This document shows, one piece after another, positions 23,586 through 32,897 of a DNA stretch of 45,788 bases (its first letter is position 1; the number at the start of each line of letters is the position of its first letter). Source of the DNA: a bacterium UBP6_UBA1209 (GTDB taxonomy: Bacteria > UBP6 > UBA1177). The notes under the pieces are model-generated. The model ran no database searches. It had not been told where the DNA came from and worked only from the letters and a program-made list of their open reading frames with translations. The stretch spans positions 1 to 45,788 of the forward strand of contig DBXP01000019.1 in the NCBI GenBank assembly GCA_002309575.1. The letters run 5' to 3'. The translations under genes were made by a program, and so were the position numbers.

Positions 23586-25480
23586 CTGAAAAGACCGCCG
23601 TCACCGACCGTCTCGTCCGAGTGGTTGATGAGGTTTTTGTAGGTATTCTGAAGAGTGTCGAGTTTCGTCTCGATATCCTGAAGTTTTTCGAGCTGGAGCT
23701 GCTCGCCCTTGATGTAGGCCTTCGTGCCGGCGATCAGAGTCTCCATCTTCTCCATCTTGTCCGCGCCGACCTTCGACGACGAGAGGATCTGATAAAGTTT
23801 CGGCTTCATCATCTCGAGCTCGAAGAGGTAGTTTTCGATGCTCTGGACGATCTCGTCGATCATCGTCTTTTCGGCAAGGTCGAGGTAGTAATCGGAGTTC
23901 TCCTCTATCTTCTTGGCAAGCTCCTCCTTCGACATGTTGCCCGTCGACGCGACCGTGATCCGCTGCGAAATACCGGTCTCGAGATCCATCGCCTGGACCG
24001 TTACGATACCGTTGATGTCGATCTCGTAGGTGATCTTGATCTTCACCTCGCCGCGCTTCGCCGGACGCAGTCCGTCGAGTTCGAATTCGCCGAGGATCTC
24101 GTTTTCGGAAGCGATCTGAGACTCGCCCTGAAGCAGCAGGATCTTGGCCTTTTCCTGGTTGTCGCGCGAAGTGACGAAAATATCGTCTACCGAGGTCGGG
24201 ACAGTCGAATTCTTCGGTATCAGCATGTAGAAAAGATCCTTTCCGACCGCGATCCCGAGGTTGTGCGGCGTAACGTCGAGCAGCAGCATGTCGCTGTTCT
24301 GGCCGCCGAGCGTACCGTCGTTCAGTATCTTCGCCTGCAGTGCAGCACCGGCTGCGACCGTTTCGTCAGGGTTGATGTTTTTGAGGATCGGAGTGTTCGG
24401 ACAGAAGTTCGCGATAGCACGCTGCAGAAGCGGCATTCTCGTCTGACCGCCGATCAGGATCACACCAGCCAGTGCATCCGGCGAAAGCTGGATCTCGCGG
24501 AGAGTCTTGTCGAAAATCGCGATCGACTGGTCGATGAAGGGCTTTGCAAGTTCTTCCAGCTGCTCACGCGTGACGTCGGTCTGGTAGTGGATGAACTGAC
24601 CGTTCACCTCCTTCAGATAGGGGATCTCGATCGAGACAGTCGTCTGAACGGTGAGGTTCTTTTTTGCCGTCTCGGCGTAATCGCGCAGTCTGACCTTGAC
24701 CAGCGGGTCGTCGTCGACGATACCGTATTTTTTGTTAAGATCCTCGAGCAGGAAGTTGACCAGCGCGTTAGTGATGTCCTCGCCGCCCAGCAGGGTGTTC
24801 CCGGCAGTAGCGACAACATTGAAGGCATCCTGCGAAACCTCCATGATCGTGATATCGAAGGTGCCGCCGCCGAAGTCAAATACCGACAGCAGCTGAGAGT
24901 TGTTTTTGCCCTGCTCGAAACCGTACGCCAGCGCCGCTGCAGTCGGCTCGTTGATGATCCTCATGACGTCGATGCCGGCGATAGAAGCCGCATCCTTGGT
25001 CGCCTGGCGCTGCTTGTTGTTGAAGTATGCGGGGACCGTGATGACAGCCTTCGTGACCGATTCGCCGAGGTAGCGCTCAGCCATCGACCTTAGCTCCGTC
25101 AGGATGTAGGAGGCGATCTCCTCCGCGGTGAAGTTTTTATTCAGCACAGGGACATGTATCAGAAGCCCGTTCCCCTGCTCGCCTGGCATCAGTTTGTATG
25201 AAAGCATCGGCATCAGCTGTGCCGTGAGAGGACTTTTGAAGCCGCATCCCATCAGACGCTTGACGCAGTAGATCGTGTTTTCGGCGTTTGTGAGCAGATG
25301 CTGCCGCGCCGCGCTGCCGCAGACCTTTTCGATTTCGCCGGTGACTCCGTTTTTAACGAAGCTGACGATCGACGGAACGGTGTTGCCGCCGCCGGCATCC
25401 TTGACAATTTCGATCTGACCGTTTTTTACAACCGCAACGCACGAATTCGTTGTGCCTAAATCTATTCCGACGACTGCCAT
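23582..25480 (-). CDS. Hsp70 family chaperone (DnaK paralog)
   Basis: A 632-residue Hsp70. The nucleotide-binding domain shows GIDLGTTNSC, NEPTAAALAYG, FDFGGGTFDI and VILIGGQTRMP; the substrate-binding domain begins after the DVTPHNLGI linker-proximal motif; a helical lid ends without the usual EEV-type tail. GGAGG lies 6 bp before ATG 25480, so I prefer it over an ATG nine codons upstream. There is no grpE or dnaJ beside it, and several positions differ from canonical DnaK (for example a CGSAARQ segment), so it is probably an extra, specialised paralog rather than the housekeeping chaperone. Confidence 0.9.
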   Translation of the reverse strand: MAVVGIDLGTTNSCVAVVKNGQIEIVKDAGGGNTVPSIVSFVKNGVTGEIEKVCGSAARQHLLTNAENTIYCVKRLMGCGFKSPLTAQLMPMLSYKLMPGEQGNGLLIHVPVLNKNFTAEEIASYILTELRSMAERYLGESVTKAVITVPAYFNNKQRQATKDAASIAGIDVMRIINEPTAAALAYGFEQGKNNSQLLSVFDFGGGTFDITIMEVSQDAFNVVATAGNTLLGGEDITNALVNFLLEDLNKKYGIVDDDPLVKVRLRDYAETAKKNLTVQTTVSIEIPYLKEVNGQFIHYQTDVTREQLEELAKPFIDQSIAIFDKTLREIQLSPDALAGVILIGGQTRMPLLQRAIANFCPNTPILKNINPDETVAAGAALQAKILNDGTLGGQNSDMLLLDVTPHNLGIAVGKDLFYMLIPKNSTVPTSVDDIFVTSRDNQEKAKILLLQGESQIASENEILGEFELDGLRPAKRGEVKIKITYEIDINGIVTVQAMDLETGISQRITVASTGNMSKEELAKKIEENSDYYLDLAEKTMIDEIVQSIENYLFELEMMKPKLYQILSSSKVGADKMEKMETLIAGTKAYIKGEQLQLEKLQDIETKLDTLQNTYKNLINHSDETVGDGGLFS

Positions 25481-25509
25481 CTTTGCCTCCATAAAAATTA
25501 CGCGCATCT

Positions 25510-25537
25510 AATATAAAATTGATCGGTCTATATTCAA
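25510..25537 (-). promoter_or_regulatory. Candidate promoter for the Hsp70 gene
   Basis: On the minus strand TTGAAT (25532-25537), a 16-bp spacer and TATATT (25510-25515) form a good sigma70-type pair 30 bp before ATG 25480. It does not look like a sigma32 heat-shock promoter. Confidence 0.55.
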
Positions 25538-25595
25538 GTTTTTTGGAAAACCGCCCGGCAGAAAAAACCGGCTTTTCAGCCGCTGATTTCTAAAC

Positions 25596-25624
25596 TTGAC
25601 ATACCACATATTAAATAGTATAGA
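25596..25624 (+). promoter_or_regulatory. Promoter for efp operon
   Basis: A perfect TTGACA (25596-25601), a 17-bp spacer and TATAGA (25619-25624) precede the AGGAG ribosome site and ATG 25663. It faces away from the Hsp70 promoter in the same 182-bp gap. Confidence 0.65.
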
Positions 25625-25662
25625 GCCCTGATTTTTTTTTGCGCTTTTTATAGGAGATTAGT

Positions 25663-26226
25663 ATGTCAATTCAAACATCCGAATTCAGAAAGGGGCTCAG
25701 GATCGAAATCGACGGGACCCCGTACCAGATCGTAGAAATGCAGCACATCCAGCAGAAACGCCGTGCCGTAATCAAAACAAAGCTTAAAAACATCCTTACC
25801 GGTGCGATCGCAGAAAACACCTTCCTTTCGGGCGAGCGCGTAGATACGCCGGACCTCGAAGAAAAATCGATGGAATACCTCTATCCGGACGGCGACCACT
25901 ACTGCTTCATGGATAACGAATCCTTCGAACAGATCCTCATCGACAAAAAGGTCATCGAGGATGTTCTTCCATATATGCCTGAAAACACTCAGGTCACCGT
26001 TCAGTTTTACAACGGCGAACCTATCTCCGTCGATCTGCCGCAGTTCCTTGAGATCGAAATTGCGGACACCGAGCCGGGCTTCAAGGGCGACACCGTAACG
26101 ACATCCTACAAGCCGGCAAAGCTTGTCACAGGCGGTCAGATAATGGTTCCGCTCTTCATCTCGACAGGTGATGTCATCAAAATCAGCACAATTGAAGGAA
26201 CCTACATCGAAAGAATTAAAAAGTAA
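25663..26226 (+). CDS. efp: Elongation factor P
   Basis: A 187-residue translation factor that relieves ribosome stalling at polyproline. Three beta domains are recognisable: FRKGLRIEIDGTPY, KLKNILTG, FMDNESFEQI and the C-terminal EIEIADTEPGFKGDT ... PLFI-x3-DVIKI. The tip loop that normally reads PGKGQ is shorter by one residue and reads QKRR; Lys32 is the best match to the usually modified residue. No epmA, epmB or earP is in the window, so the modification state is unknown. A TPR-protein gene begins 16 bp downstream. Confidence 0.96.
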   Translation: MSIQTSEFRKGLRIEIDGTPYQIVEMQHIQQKRRAVIKTKLKNILTGAIAENTFLSGERVDTPDLEEKSMEYLYPDGDHYCFMDNESFEQILIDKKVIEDVLPYMPENTQVTVQFYNGEPISVDLPQFLEIEIADTEPGFKGDTVTTSYKPAKLVTGGQIMVPLFISTGDVIKISTIEGTYIERIKK

Positions 26227-26242
26227 TTGAAGGGCAGTTAAA

Positions 26243-28219
26243 TTGGCTAACATAAAATTAGGTAAAGGCAAAAGCGTTCAGACAGACGAGGAACGCTACG
26301 AGGAACTTATACGGAAGAATCCCGACGACGACCGCGCCTACCTTCGTCTTGCGGAGATCTACGGAAGGTCGGGGCAGGATGTCAAGGCTATCGAGATTTA
26401 TGAAAAACTGGCGGCGCTTTTTGAGAAAAAGGGCTTCCTGAACAAGGCAAAGGCTGTTCTAAAGCAGGCTTTGATGATCAATCCCGAACACGGAAAGATC
26501 AACGTTCTTCTTGCCGATTACGACAAACAGAGCGGACTTATCAAAGATGCCGCGCTTCGCTACAATGTCGCGGTAAACTTCTACCAGAAGAACGGCAACA
26601 ATGTTGCGGCGATCAGCATACTCAAGAAAATCTGCGATCTTTATCCGAAAAATTTCAGCATAAAGGTCAAGCTTGCAAACATGCTGGTCAGCGAAGGAAT
26701 GAACGCAGAGGCAGTCAAAATCCTCGTTCCCATCGCCGAATCGCTGAAAAACAGTGACAAGGTAAACGAATACGCATCCGTTCTCAAGCTGCTCTATTCG
26801 GCTTCGACGAACGGTTCGTCGTTCGGCCGGGAACTCGCAGAGCTCTACATCAAACGCGGCAGCTATCATAACGCGCTGATAATCCTCCAGAAACTTATCG
26901 TTGACCATCAGGAGGATATCGGTCTGATGACTCAGCTTGCATTTGTCTTCGAAAAGACGAACGACTACCAGAAGCTGATCTCGACCTACAAGCACATCGC
27001 CGCGATCCATCTCAAAAACAAGAACTTCGCGGAACGCAACGAAATGTACCGCAAGGTTCTGGAGCTTGACGAAAACGACCGCGAAGCTCTGGCCGTTCTC
27101 AACGAAAACGACAGACTGAGGTCACTTATTTCCGACAAAATCAAGAGCTCTACGAGTGATATCAGCGACATCACAGGCGCACCTTCAAAACCGAAGACCG
27201 ACGATCTCGACCTCGAAATCGACATGGTCGAGGCTGCTCCCGAAGAACAGCACGAGGATCTCAAGACTCTGCTGAAGGAGGCAAAATCCTTCATGCAGTA
27301 CAAGCTTTACGACAAAGCCATCGAAAAGATCACAGGCTCGGAGGGCTGGGAAAACTCGGAGGTCGCATACGACATCCTGATAGAGTCCTACATCTTCACC
27401 GGCAACGAAAAGAGAGCGGGAGAGCTCATCCTCGACCTAATCGAACTCAAGCTCAAACGCAACAAACTTGACGAGATCGCAGACCTCCTCTCCGACGCCG
27501 ACGACATCCTCGGCGCAGACAATCCGCGTCTTGCAGAGATCACAAAGCGTTACAACGCGCTTACCGCCCCGGCAGTTCCGGAAAATGTAGCGGAAAAAGA
27601 GATCGCAGCATCGGCGGAGCAGTTCAACGACCTTATGTCCGAGCTTGCCGAGCAGGATTTCGACGACTCTTTTGCCGGATTCGACAAAAACGTTGTCTCC
27701 GCTGAGGTCCGTCAGGATTTCACTGACAACGAAAAGGAGCCCCCGCTCACTCAGCTTGACGAGCTCGAGTTCTACATCAGCGTCGATGACTACTCCAGCG
27801 CGACACAGCTGCTTCAGGAGCTTCTCATCAACTATCCGGATTCAGAGTTCCTTAAAGAATTCAAGGCTTTGATTCCAACAACCAACGAGGACGACCTCGC
27901 CGAAACCGTTAAAAGCATGAAGGACAAAGTCGATGAGACCTTCAATGGAGACGAATCCGCCGGCGACATTTACGACATGGCTGTAAGCTATGTTTCGATG
28001 AAGATGTTCGCCGAGGCTGCATCGCTCTTTGAGAAGGCGCTTAAAATCGATCCCAAAAACGTGAAATGTCTCATCGGTCTGGCGAATACTCAGGTCAGCA
28101 TCGGCAGATTCCATGAAGCCGTCGACTCGCTGAAAAAGGCTCAGGAATGCACCGATGATGCCGAAATGATCAAGGTCATTAAAGACCGGATCGAAGAAAT
28201 CGAGTCAAAATCGAACTAA
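26243..28219 (+). CDS. TPR-repeat protein
   Basis: A 658-residue soluble protein starting at TTG 26243, with AGGGCAG just upstream. TPR-type hairpins fill residues about 15-270 (for example AYLRLAEIYGRSG and LAELYIKRGSYHNALIIL) and again about 500-655 (YDMAVSYVSMKMFAEAASLFEKAL, split here only as a description of one hairpin region); an acidic, low-complexity stretch lies between (about 290-335 and 440-495). No signal peptide or enzyme motif is seen, so it is a cytoplasmic scaffold. It follows efp by 16 bp and precedes an exported protein by 12 bp, so it belongs to a run of five closely spaced genes. Confidence 0.85.
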   Translation: MANIKLGKGKSVQTDEERYEELIRKNPDDDRAYLRLAEIYGRSGQDVKAIEIYEKLAALFEKKGFLNKAKAVLKQALMINPEHGKINVLLADYDKQSGLIKDAALRYNVAVNFYQKNGNNVAAISILKKICDLYPKNFSIKVKLANMLVSEGMNAEAVKILVPIAESLKNSDKVNEYASVLKLLYSASTNGSSFGRELAELYIKRGSYHNALIILQKLIVDHQEDIGLMTQLAFVFEKTNDYQKLISTYKHIAAIHLKNKNFAERNEMYRKVLELDENDREALAVLNENDRLRSLISDKIKSSTSDISDITGAPSKPKTDDLDLEIDMVEAAPEEQHEDLKTLLKEAKSFMQYKLYDKAIEKITGSEGWENSEVAYDILIESYIFTGNEKRAGELILDLIELKLKRNKLDEIADLLSDADDILGADNPRLAEITKRYNALTAPAVPENVAEKEIAASAEQFNDLMSELAEQDFDDSFAGFDKNVVSAEVRQDFTDNEKEPPLTQLDELEFYISVDDYSSATQLLQELLINYPDSEFLKEFKALIPTTNEDDLAETVKSMKDKVDETFNGDESAGDIYDMAVSYVSMKMFAEAASLFEKALKIDPKNVKCLIGLANTQVSIGRFHEAVDSLKKAQECTDDAEMIKVIKDRIEEIESKSN

Positions 28220-28231
28220 AGGAGAGTAATT

Positions 28232-28930
28232 TTGAAAAAGCAGTTATCCCTGTGTTTTTTTGCATCACTTCTGGTTCTTCTACCGTTTCTGCTTTCGGCT
28301 GAGCGACTCAATATCGGGCTCTTCTACAAAGTTGGGAATGGAAAGGCGGAGACCCAGATAATCAGCGACAACTACTGGCTGATCCCGGTCACAGCTCCGG
28401 CAGTGCAGCAGGAACAGGAAAAATATTCCCTGGTTGTCGAAGGCTACAGCACCGAAAGACCTCTTCAGGAAAAGATCGGACTGACCGGCGCGGCATTCAG
28501 CAGACGCAGTGTCCTTCTGCCGCTCAACTCCTCGCTCTTCATCGAGAACAACGAGGATTTTGTGCGTGAAGTTCTGATCGTGGAGAAATCTACAAACAAG
28601 GAGATCGCCGCGCTCAACATCGAACCTCATACTTCACAGTTCCAGACCTTCAACGCAGACGGCGAATATCTGGTCATCGACAGATCATTCTCGTGGAACA
28701 CCGTCACAGTAAAGATTTTGAAGCTGCCGTACCTCTTTTTGATCAAGCCCGGAAGCAACAAGATCGACATTCCCGATATCGCTGCCGGCAGCTGCAACAT
28801 TGCAATTTACTACGGCACAAAACTTATTTTCCGTGAGGGTTTCACCGTTGTTCCGAATGCACAGATGATCCTGGAATACCAGATCGAGAACGGCAAGGCG
28901 ACCACTCTGGATGCTCGCACAAACATTTAA
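28232..28930 (+). CDS. Exported protein of unknown function
   Basis: A 232-residue protein starting at TTG 28232, with GGAGAG 5 bp upstream. The N-terminus is a clear signal peptide (KK, then a Leu-rich core, cleavage likely after LLSA). The mature part is predicted mostly beta, with no cysteine and no motif I recognise. It lies between a TPR protein and a two-TM sensor-like protein, 22 bp before the latter, so a periplasmic partner of that protein is plausible. Confidence 0.75.
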   Translation: MKKQLSLCFFASLLVLLPFLLSAERLNIGLFYKVGNGKAETQIISDNYWLIPVTAPAVQQEQEKYSLVVEGYSTERPLQEKIGLTGAAFSRRSVLLPLNSSLFIENNEDFVREVLIVEKSTNKEIAALNIEPHTSQFQTFNADGEYLVIDRSFSWNTVTVKILKLPYLFLIKPGSNKIDIPDIAAGSCNIAIYYGTKLIFREGFTVVPNAQMILEYQIENGKATTLDARTNI

Positions 28931-28952
28931 AAATTAACAGACGGAGAGATAG

Positions 28953-30512
28953 ATGTTCACAAACCTGGTTTTGAAACTCAAAATTTTCTTTTTAGTCGCA
29001 GTTGTTATTTGCGCACTTGCGAGCCTTCACTTTGTTCTTTTCAAGGATCTCCTGAGCAAAATCGATGTCCAGCAGGGCGAAAAGAACGCCGCAAGACTCA
29101 TTGAAGCCCAATTGAAAAACGCAGACTATTCTCTTATCGAGAACTCCTTTTCCGTTGCACGTCATCTTAAATTCGAAAAGGCGGCATCAAAAAACAGCCC
29201 AGCAGTGATTTCACCGGTCAAAACAGACATCGATTACTCGATCGTCAAGAGCGACGGCGAGGTCCTGGATATCGAGGGAACGCAGAAGCTCATGTCGTCT
29301 TATGCCGGCATCCCGGCTGTCGACCGCGCTCTGAAAGAGGGTTTCGCTTCGGACGGGATCATCAAGATCAAAGATGAATTCTATCTTATCGGCGTTGCTC
29401 CCGTCATGAAAAACTACCCGAGCTCCGGAGAAAAGCTTTTTGCCGTTGTCAGCACAAAAAAGATCACCGATGCATTCTCGACCGTTATCTTCCCGATGCC
29501 GATCAGGATCTACAGTGACAAAACCCTTATCGGCAGCAACAATGACCAGAAGTGGACTTCGATCGAGGAGTCATTCGGTGCGGAAAAAGTCCAGCAGTAT
29601 ACCAACGAGCTCATCAACTCGATCGACGCCCAGAGCACGAAAGTTCTCAACCACTGGACCCACATGTCCGGCTTCTCGATGCCGACAGACACTCTCGGCG
29701 GCCACAAAATTTCCGTAATTACAATAACATCGGCTCTTCCCAGTTGGGAAAGTTATACAAAGGTCGTCTTTTTCGGCGTGATTTACGCTATCGCGGCGAT
29801 CCTTATCATTTTCCTCTTCACCTTCATCACGACCCACGAAATCAACAGGATCCTGAAGAGCCTCGCTGCCGACATCTCGAGACTCAGAGTCGGTGAAAAG
29901 CTTGTTATCAAGAAATATTCGGACGGTGCAGACATCGCGGTTTCCGCACTCAACACGCTTATTACGAAATACATCAACAACGAAGCTTCAGGAAGCTCGC
30001 AGTCTCAGGAGCTGAGCAGTGTCGGTGATTTCACGGCAAAGGATATGGAAAACCTCGATTCGCTCGCTAAGTCGTTCGATACTCCGTCCGAGCCGGAACC
30101 TCAGCTGACTCATCAGCCGCAATATCAGGCTCCGAAGCCGCAGCAGAGCCGCCCGCAGCCGCAGCAGCCCCAGTATCAGGCTCCGAAACCTCAGCATCAG
30201 GCTCCGAAGCCGGTAGAAGAGGTCAATTCCCTCGATGACGACGACAACGAAAAGACTCAGATCGCAGTTTCGTCAATTGCAGCCGAAGCCAACGCTGAAT
30301 CCGTATACGAGGCTCTCTGGAACGACTTCTGCAGCATCAAGAAAAAATACGGCGGAGCCATTTCTCCTGCTGAAAAGACTCAGTTTATCAACAGAGTGAA
30401 GACAAACAGAGTCTCGATCATTGCGAAGTACAACTGTTCGGATGTCCAGTTCTCCATTGAAGAGAAAGATCGCAAACCTGTAGTCAAGGCAAAACCGGTC
30501 TTCACGAAGTAA
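28953..30512 (+). CDS. Two-TM sensor-like protein with MXAN_5187-type C-terminal domain
   Basis: A 519-residue inner-membrane protein: TM1 about 8-30, an extracytoplasmic sensor region of about 240 residues, TM2 about 271-293, a HAMP-like helical region to about 345, a Pro/Gln-rich linker (about 380-425, with repeats of PQYQAPKPQ) and a compact C-terminal domain (about 445-519). That domain matches my memory of the MXAN_5187-type domain of myxobacteria: a YEALWNDF helix, then KTNRVSIIAKYNCSDVQF and a basic KAKP end. No kinase or methyl-accepting domain is present, so signalling would be by protein contact. GGAGAG precedes ATG 28953. Confidence 0.75.
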   Translation: MFTNLVLKLKIFFLVAVVICALASLHFVLFKDLLSKIDVQQGEKNAARLIEAQLKNADYSLIENSFSVARHLKFEKAASKNSPAVISPVKTDIDYSIVKSDGEVLDIEGTQKLMSSYAGIPAVDRALKEGFASDGIIKIKDEFYLIGVAPVMKNYPSSGEKLFAVVSTKKITDAFSTVIFPMPIRIYSDKTLIGSNNDQKWTSIEESFGAEKVQQYTNELINSIDAQSTKVLNHWTHMSGFSMPTDTLGGHKISVITITSALPSWESYTKVVFFGVIYAIAAILIIFLFTFITTHEINRILKSLAADISRLRVGEKLVIKKYSDGADIAVSALNTLITKYINNEASGSSQSQELSSVGDFTAKDMENLDSLAKSFDTPSEPEPQLTHQPQYQAPKPQQSRPQPQQPQYQAPKPQHQAPKPVEEVNSLDDDDNEKTQIAVSSIAAEANAESVYEALWNDFCSIKKKYGGAISPAEKTQFINRVKTNRVSIIAKYNCSDVQFSIEEKDRKPVVKAKPVFTK

Positions 30513-30515
30513 CCG

Positions 30516-30833
30516 ATGAGATTCGTCTGCGACGACTGCGGTTTTTCTGCGGAGACCCCGGAAAAACGTAATACCTGCCCGATGTGCCAGAGCGAAAACA
30601 TCAGGTATCCGCTTCAGAACATCGTCTATGACAACGATATCGTTCTGGAGGAGAATTTTGAGAATTTCGACACGTCGGAATATCGCGAAAAAACCGCGAC
30701 CCTCATCAATGTCGTCCGTGAAAAGGCGGCAAAGATCGAAAAGGCAGACAGACGCAAGAACATCCTCTTTTTCTGGATAATTTTCCTTTCACTCATCGCG
30801 ATCGTAACGCTTCTGGTCAAGATCTTCACCTGA
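30516..30833 (+). CDS. Zinc-ribbon tail-anchored membrane protein
   Basis: A 105-residue protein with two N-terminal C-x2-C knuckles (CDDC and CPMC), a rubredoxin-like zinc ribbon, an acidic middle and a C-terminal hydrophobic segment (about 82-102) that would anchor it in the membrane. It begins 3 bp after the stop of the sensor-like gene and ends 7 bp before rsmD. Function unknown; its position suggests it works with the membrane sensor upstream. Confidence 0.75.
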   Translation: MRFVCDDCGFSAETPEKRNTCPMCQSENIRYPLQNIVYDNDIVLEENFENFDTSEYREKTATLINVVREKAAKIEKADRRKNILFFWIIFLSLIAIVTLLVKIFT

Positions 30834-30840
30834 TCGCATC

Positions 30841-31395
30841 ATGTTTCTCAGAATATCGTCAGGAGAGCTAAGAGGCCGGCAGATAAGAGTTCCGGAAACT
30901 GATTTGCGTCCGACAAGCGAAAAGGTCAGATCAGCGCTTTTCGACTCGCTCTTCTCGATGATCCATTTTGAAGACCGAAGCTTTCTCGACATCTTTTCGG
31001 GAAGCGGGATCTTCGCGCTGGAAGCTGTGAGCCGCGGTTTCAAGTCAGCTGCATCGATCGAAAAAAACCCGAAAGCCGCAGCCCAGATCAGGAAAAGCAT
31101 TGCAGGGCTTGATCTGAACGACAGGATCCGTGCGATCAACAGCGATGCGTTTTTATTCAACTACGGATCGCTTGGACCGCAGAAATACAGCACGATCTTT
31201 TTGGATCCGCCCTACGCTTTGGGGCAGGACATCCCGGCTCTTCTGGACAAAATCGCCGATGCAGAGATCGTCGATGCAGTCTGCGTGATGATCGTCGAAG
31301 GCGACAGCGAATCAGACTGGACTAGAGAGGGGTGGAACAAAAAAACAAAAAAATTCGGCGGAACATGGCTGACATTTTTCTACAATTGGGAGTGA
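30841..31395 (+). CDS. rsmD: 16S rRNA (guanine-966 N2)-methyltransferase
   Basis: A 184-residue SAM-dependent methyltransferase that modifies G966 of 16S rRNA in the small subunit. Family motifs: RISSGELRGR at the start, RPTSEKVRSALFDSL, the SAM-binding FLDIFSGSGIFALEA and the catalytic DPPY in IFLDPPYALG. Length is normal. It is embedded between a zinc-ribbon protein and a flippase gene with gaps of 7 and 6 bp. Confidence 0.95.
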   Translation: MFLRISSGELRGRQIRVPETDLRPTSEKVRSALFDSLFSMIHFEDRSFLDIFSGSGIFALEAVSRGFKSAASIEKNPKAAAQIRKSIAGLDLNDRIRAINSDAFLFNYGSLGPQKYSTIFLDPPYALGQDIPALLDKIADAEIVDAVCVMIVEGDSESDWTREGWNKKTKKFGGTWLTFFYNWE

Positions 31396-31401
31396 TTTCT
31401 A

Positions 31402-32895
31402 ATGAGTACGGGTTCGATCCTCAAAAAACTAACGGGCGAGACCGCGATCTACGGGCTCAGCAGCATTGTAGGCCGCTTTCTTAACTGGCTTCTGGTCCCG
31501 ATTTATACGAGAGTTTTACCCGAAACCAGCGATTACGGAATAGTTACGAACCTCTACGGATGGACAGCTCTTTTCCTCGTAATCCTGACCTACGGAATGG
31601 AGACAGGCTTCTTCAGGTTCATCAACCGCGAAGATGACAAAAAGGGGGTCTACGGAACGATACTGACCTCTCTTGCAGCCACATCCACCGCCTTTGTCGC
31701 GCTGGTTTTGATTTTTATTGAACCGATCGCCTCAGCGATGAACTATACCGAACACAGCAATCTGGTAATGATGCTCGCGGTGATCGTCGCAATGGATGCC
31801 TTCACATCAGTTCCGTTCGCCCATCTCCGGAATAAGAACAAATCTGTCACGTTTGCAGTACTCAAACTTGTCTCCATAGCGATAAACATCGGGCTGAACC
31901 TATTTTTTCTCATCGGCGCTCCTTTTCTTGCAGCCAAAGGCTTCACTGTAGTCCGTCTGATCTGGGACGAAAGCCGCAACATGATCGACTATATCTTCAT
32001 TTCAAATGTAGTCTCCTCGCTCTTTGCCCTGGTCGCCCTGGCACCCTTTTACCTATTCAAATGGCGCTTCGATGCAAAGCTTTTCGGCAGGATCTTCCGG
32101 TACTCCTTCCCTATCCTGCTCTTCGGGATTGCCGGGATCTTCAACCAGACCGCCGACAAGATCCTCTTTCCGTACATCTTTTCGGACAAGGCCGAGGCAA
32201 ATTCCCAGCTCGGGATTTACGGTGCCTGCTTCAAAATCGCAGTCGTCATGGTGATGGCGCTCCAGGCCTTCAGATATGCCTACGAACCGTTTATCTTCAA
32301 GTATAAAAAGGGCGAGGACACCTCTATTTACGCAGTCGTAACGCACTATTTCATCATCTTCTCGATGACAGTTTTCCTCGCCGTCATGCTCTACATGGAT
32401 ATCCTGAAACACTTTATTTCCGAAAAATATTACTCGGGGCTGGCAGTCGTTCCGATAGTCCTGCTTGGAGAATTTTTCTACGGGATATACTCCAATCTCT
32501 CGATATGGTACAAACTCACCGACAGAACAAAGTGGGGGACCTATTTTTCGCTTATCGCCTGTGCCGTGACAGTCCTTGTGATACTCCTGTTCGTGCCTAA
32601 ATTCGGCTTTATCGCCTGTGCATGGGCCTCGTTTTTCTCGAATCTGCTCATCATGGTCCTCTCCTACTTTTTCGGGCAGAAATACTTTCCTATCGCTTAC
32701 AAAGTCGCCCCGGCGGCGATCAATTCCGCAGTCGCTGTCGCGATATTCTTCGTATCATTTTTAACCGCACGCTTCCAAATGCCGGTGAAAATTGCCCTCA
32801 ACACCTGTCTGATCGGTATCTACCTGATTTTTATTGCACTTTCCGACGCGAATATCCGCAGATTCATATTCGGTAAACTGAAAATCAAAGGCTGA
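31402..32895 (+). CDS. Polysaccharide flippase-like membrane protein (MATE/Wzx type)
   Basis: A 497-residue protein with 12-14 hydrophobic segments in the pattern of the MOP superfamily Wzx/polysaccharide-synthesis transporters. The N-terminus (KKLTGETAIYGLSSIVGRFLNWLLVP-type, shown here as family features: amphipathic start, GLSS, NWLLVPIYTR) is typical. Such proteins flip lipid-linked oligosaccharides across the inner membrane. No glycosyltransferase cluster is attached, so the substrate is unknown. The stop is 2 bp from the stop of the convergent ankyrin gene. Confidence 0.85.
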   Translation: MSTGSILKKLTGETAIYGLSSIVGRFLNWLLVPIYTRVLPETSDYGIVTNLYGWTALFLVILTYGMETGFFRFINREDDKKGVYGTILTSLAATSTAFVALVLIFIEPIASAMNYTEHSNLVMMLAVIVAMDAFTSVPFAHLRNKNKSVTFAVLKLVSIAINIGLNLFFLIGAPFLAAKGFTVVRLIWDESRNMIDYIFISNVVSSLFALVALAPFYLFKWRFDAKLFGRIFRYSFPILLFGIAGIFNQTADKILFPYIFSDKAEANSQLGIYGACFKIAVVMVMALQAFRYAYEPFIFKYKKGEDTSIYAVVTHYFIIFSMTVFLAVMLYMDILKHFISEKYYSGLAVVPIVLLGEFFYGIYSNLSIWYKLTDRTKWGTYFSLIACAVTVLVILLFVPKFGFIACAWASFFSNLLIMVLSYFFGQKYFPIAYKVAPAAINSAVAVAIFFVSFLTARFQMPVKIALNTCLIGIYLIFIALSDANIRRFIFGKLKIKG

Positions 32896-32897
32896 GG

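Noticed and set aside
23621..25093. 490-codon open frame on the plus strand
   Set aside because: It is the antisense shadow of the Hsp70 gene; long antisense frames are expected with this codon bias.
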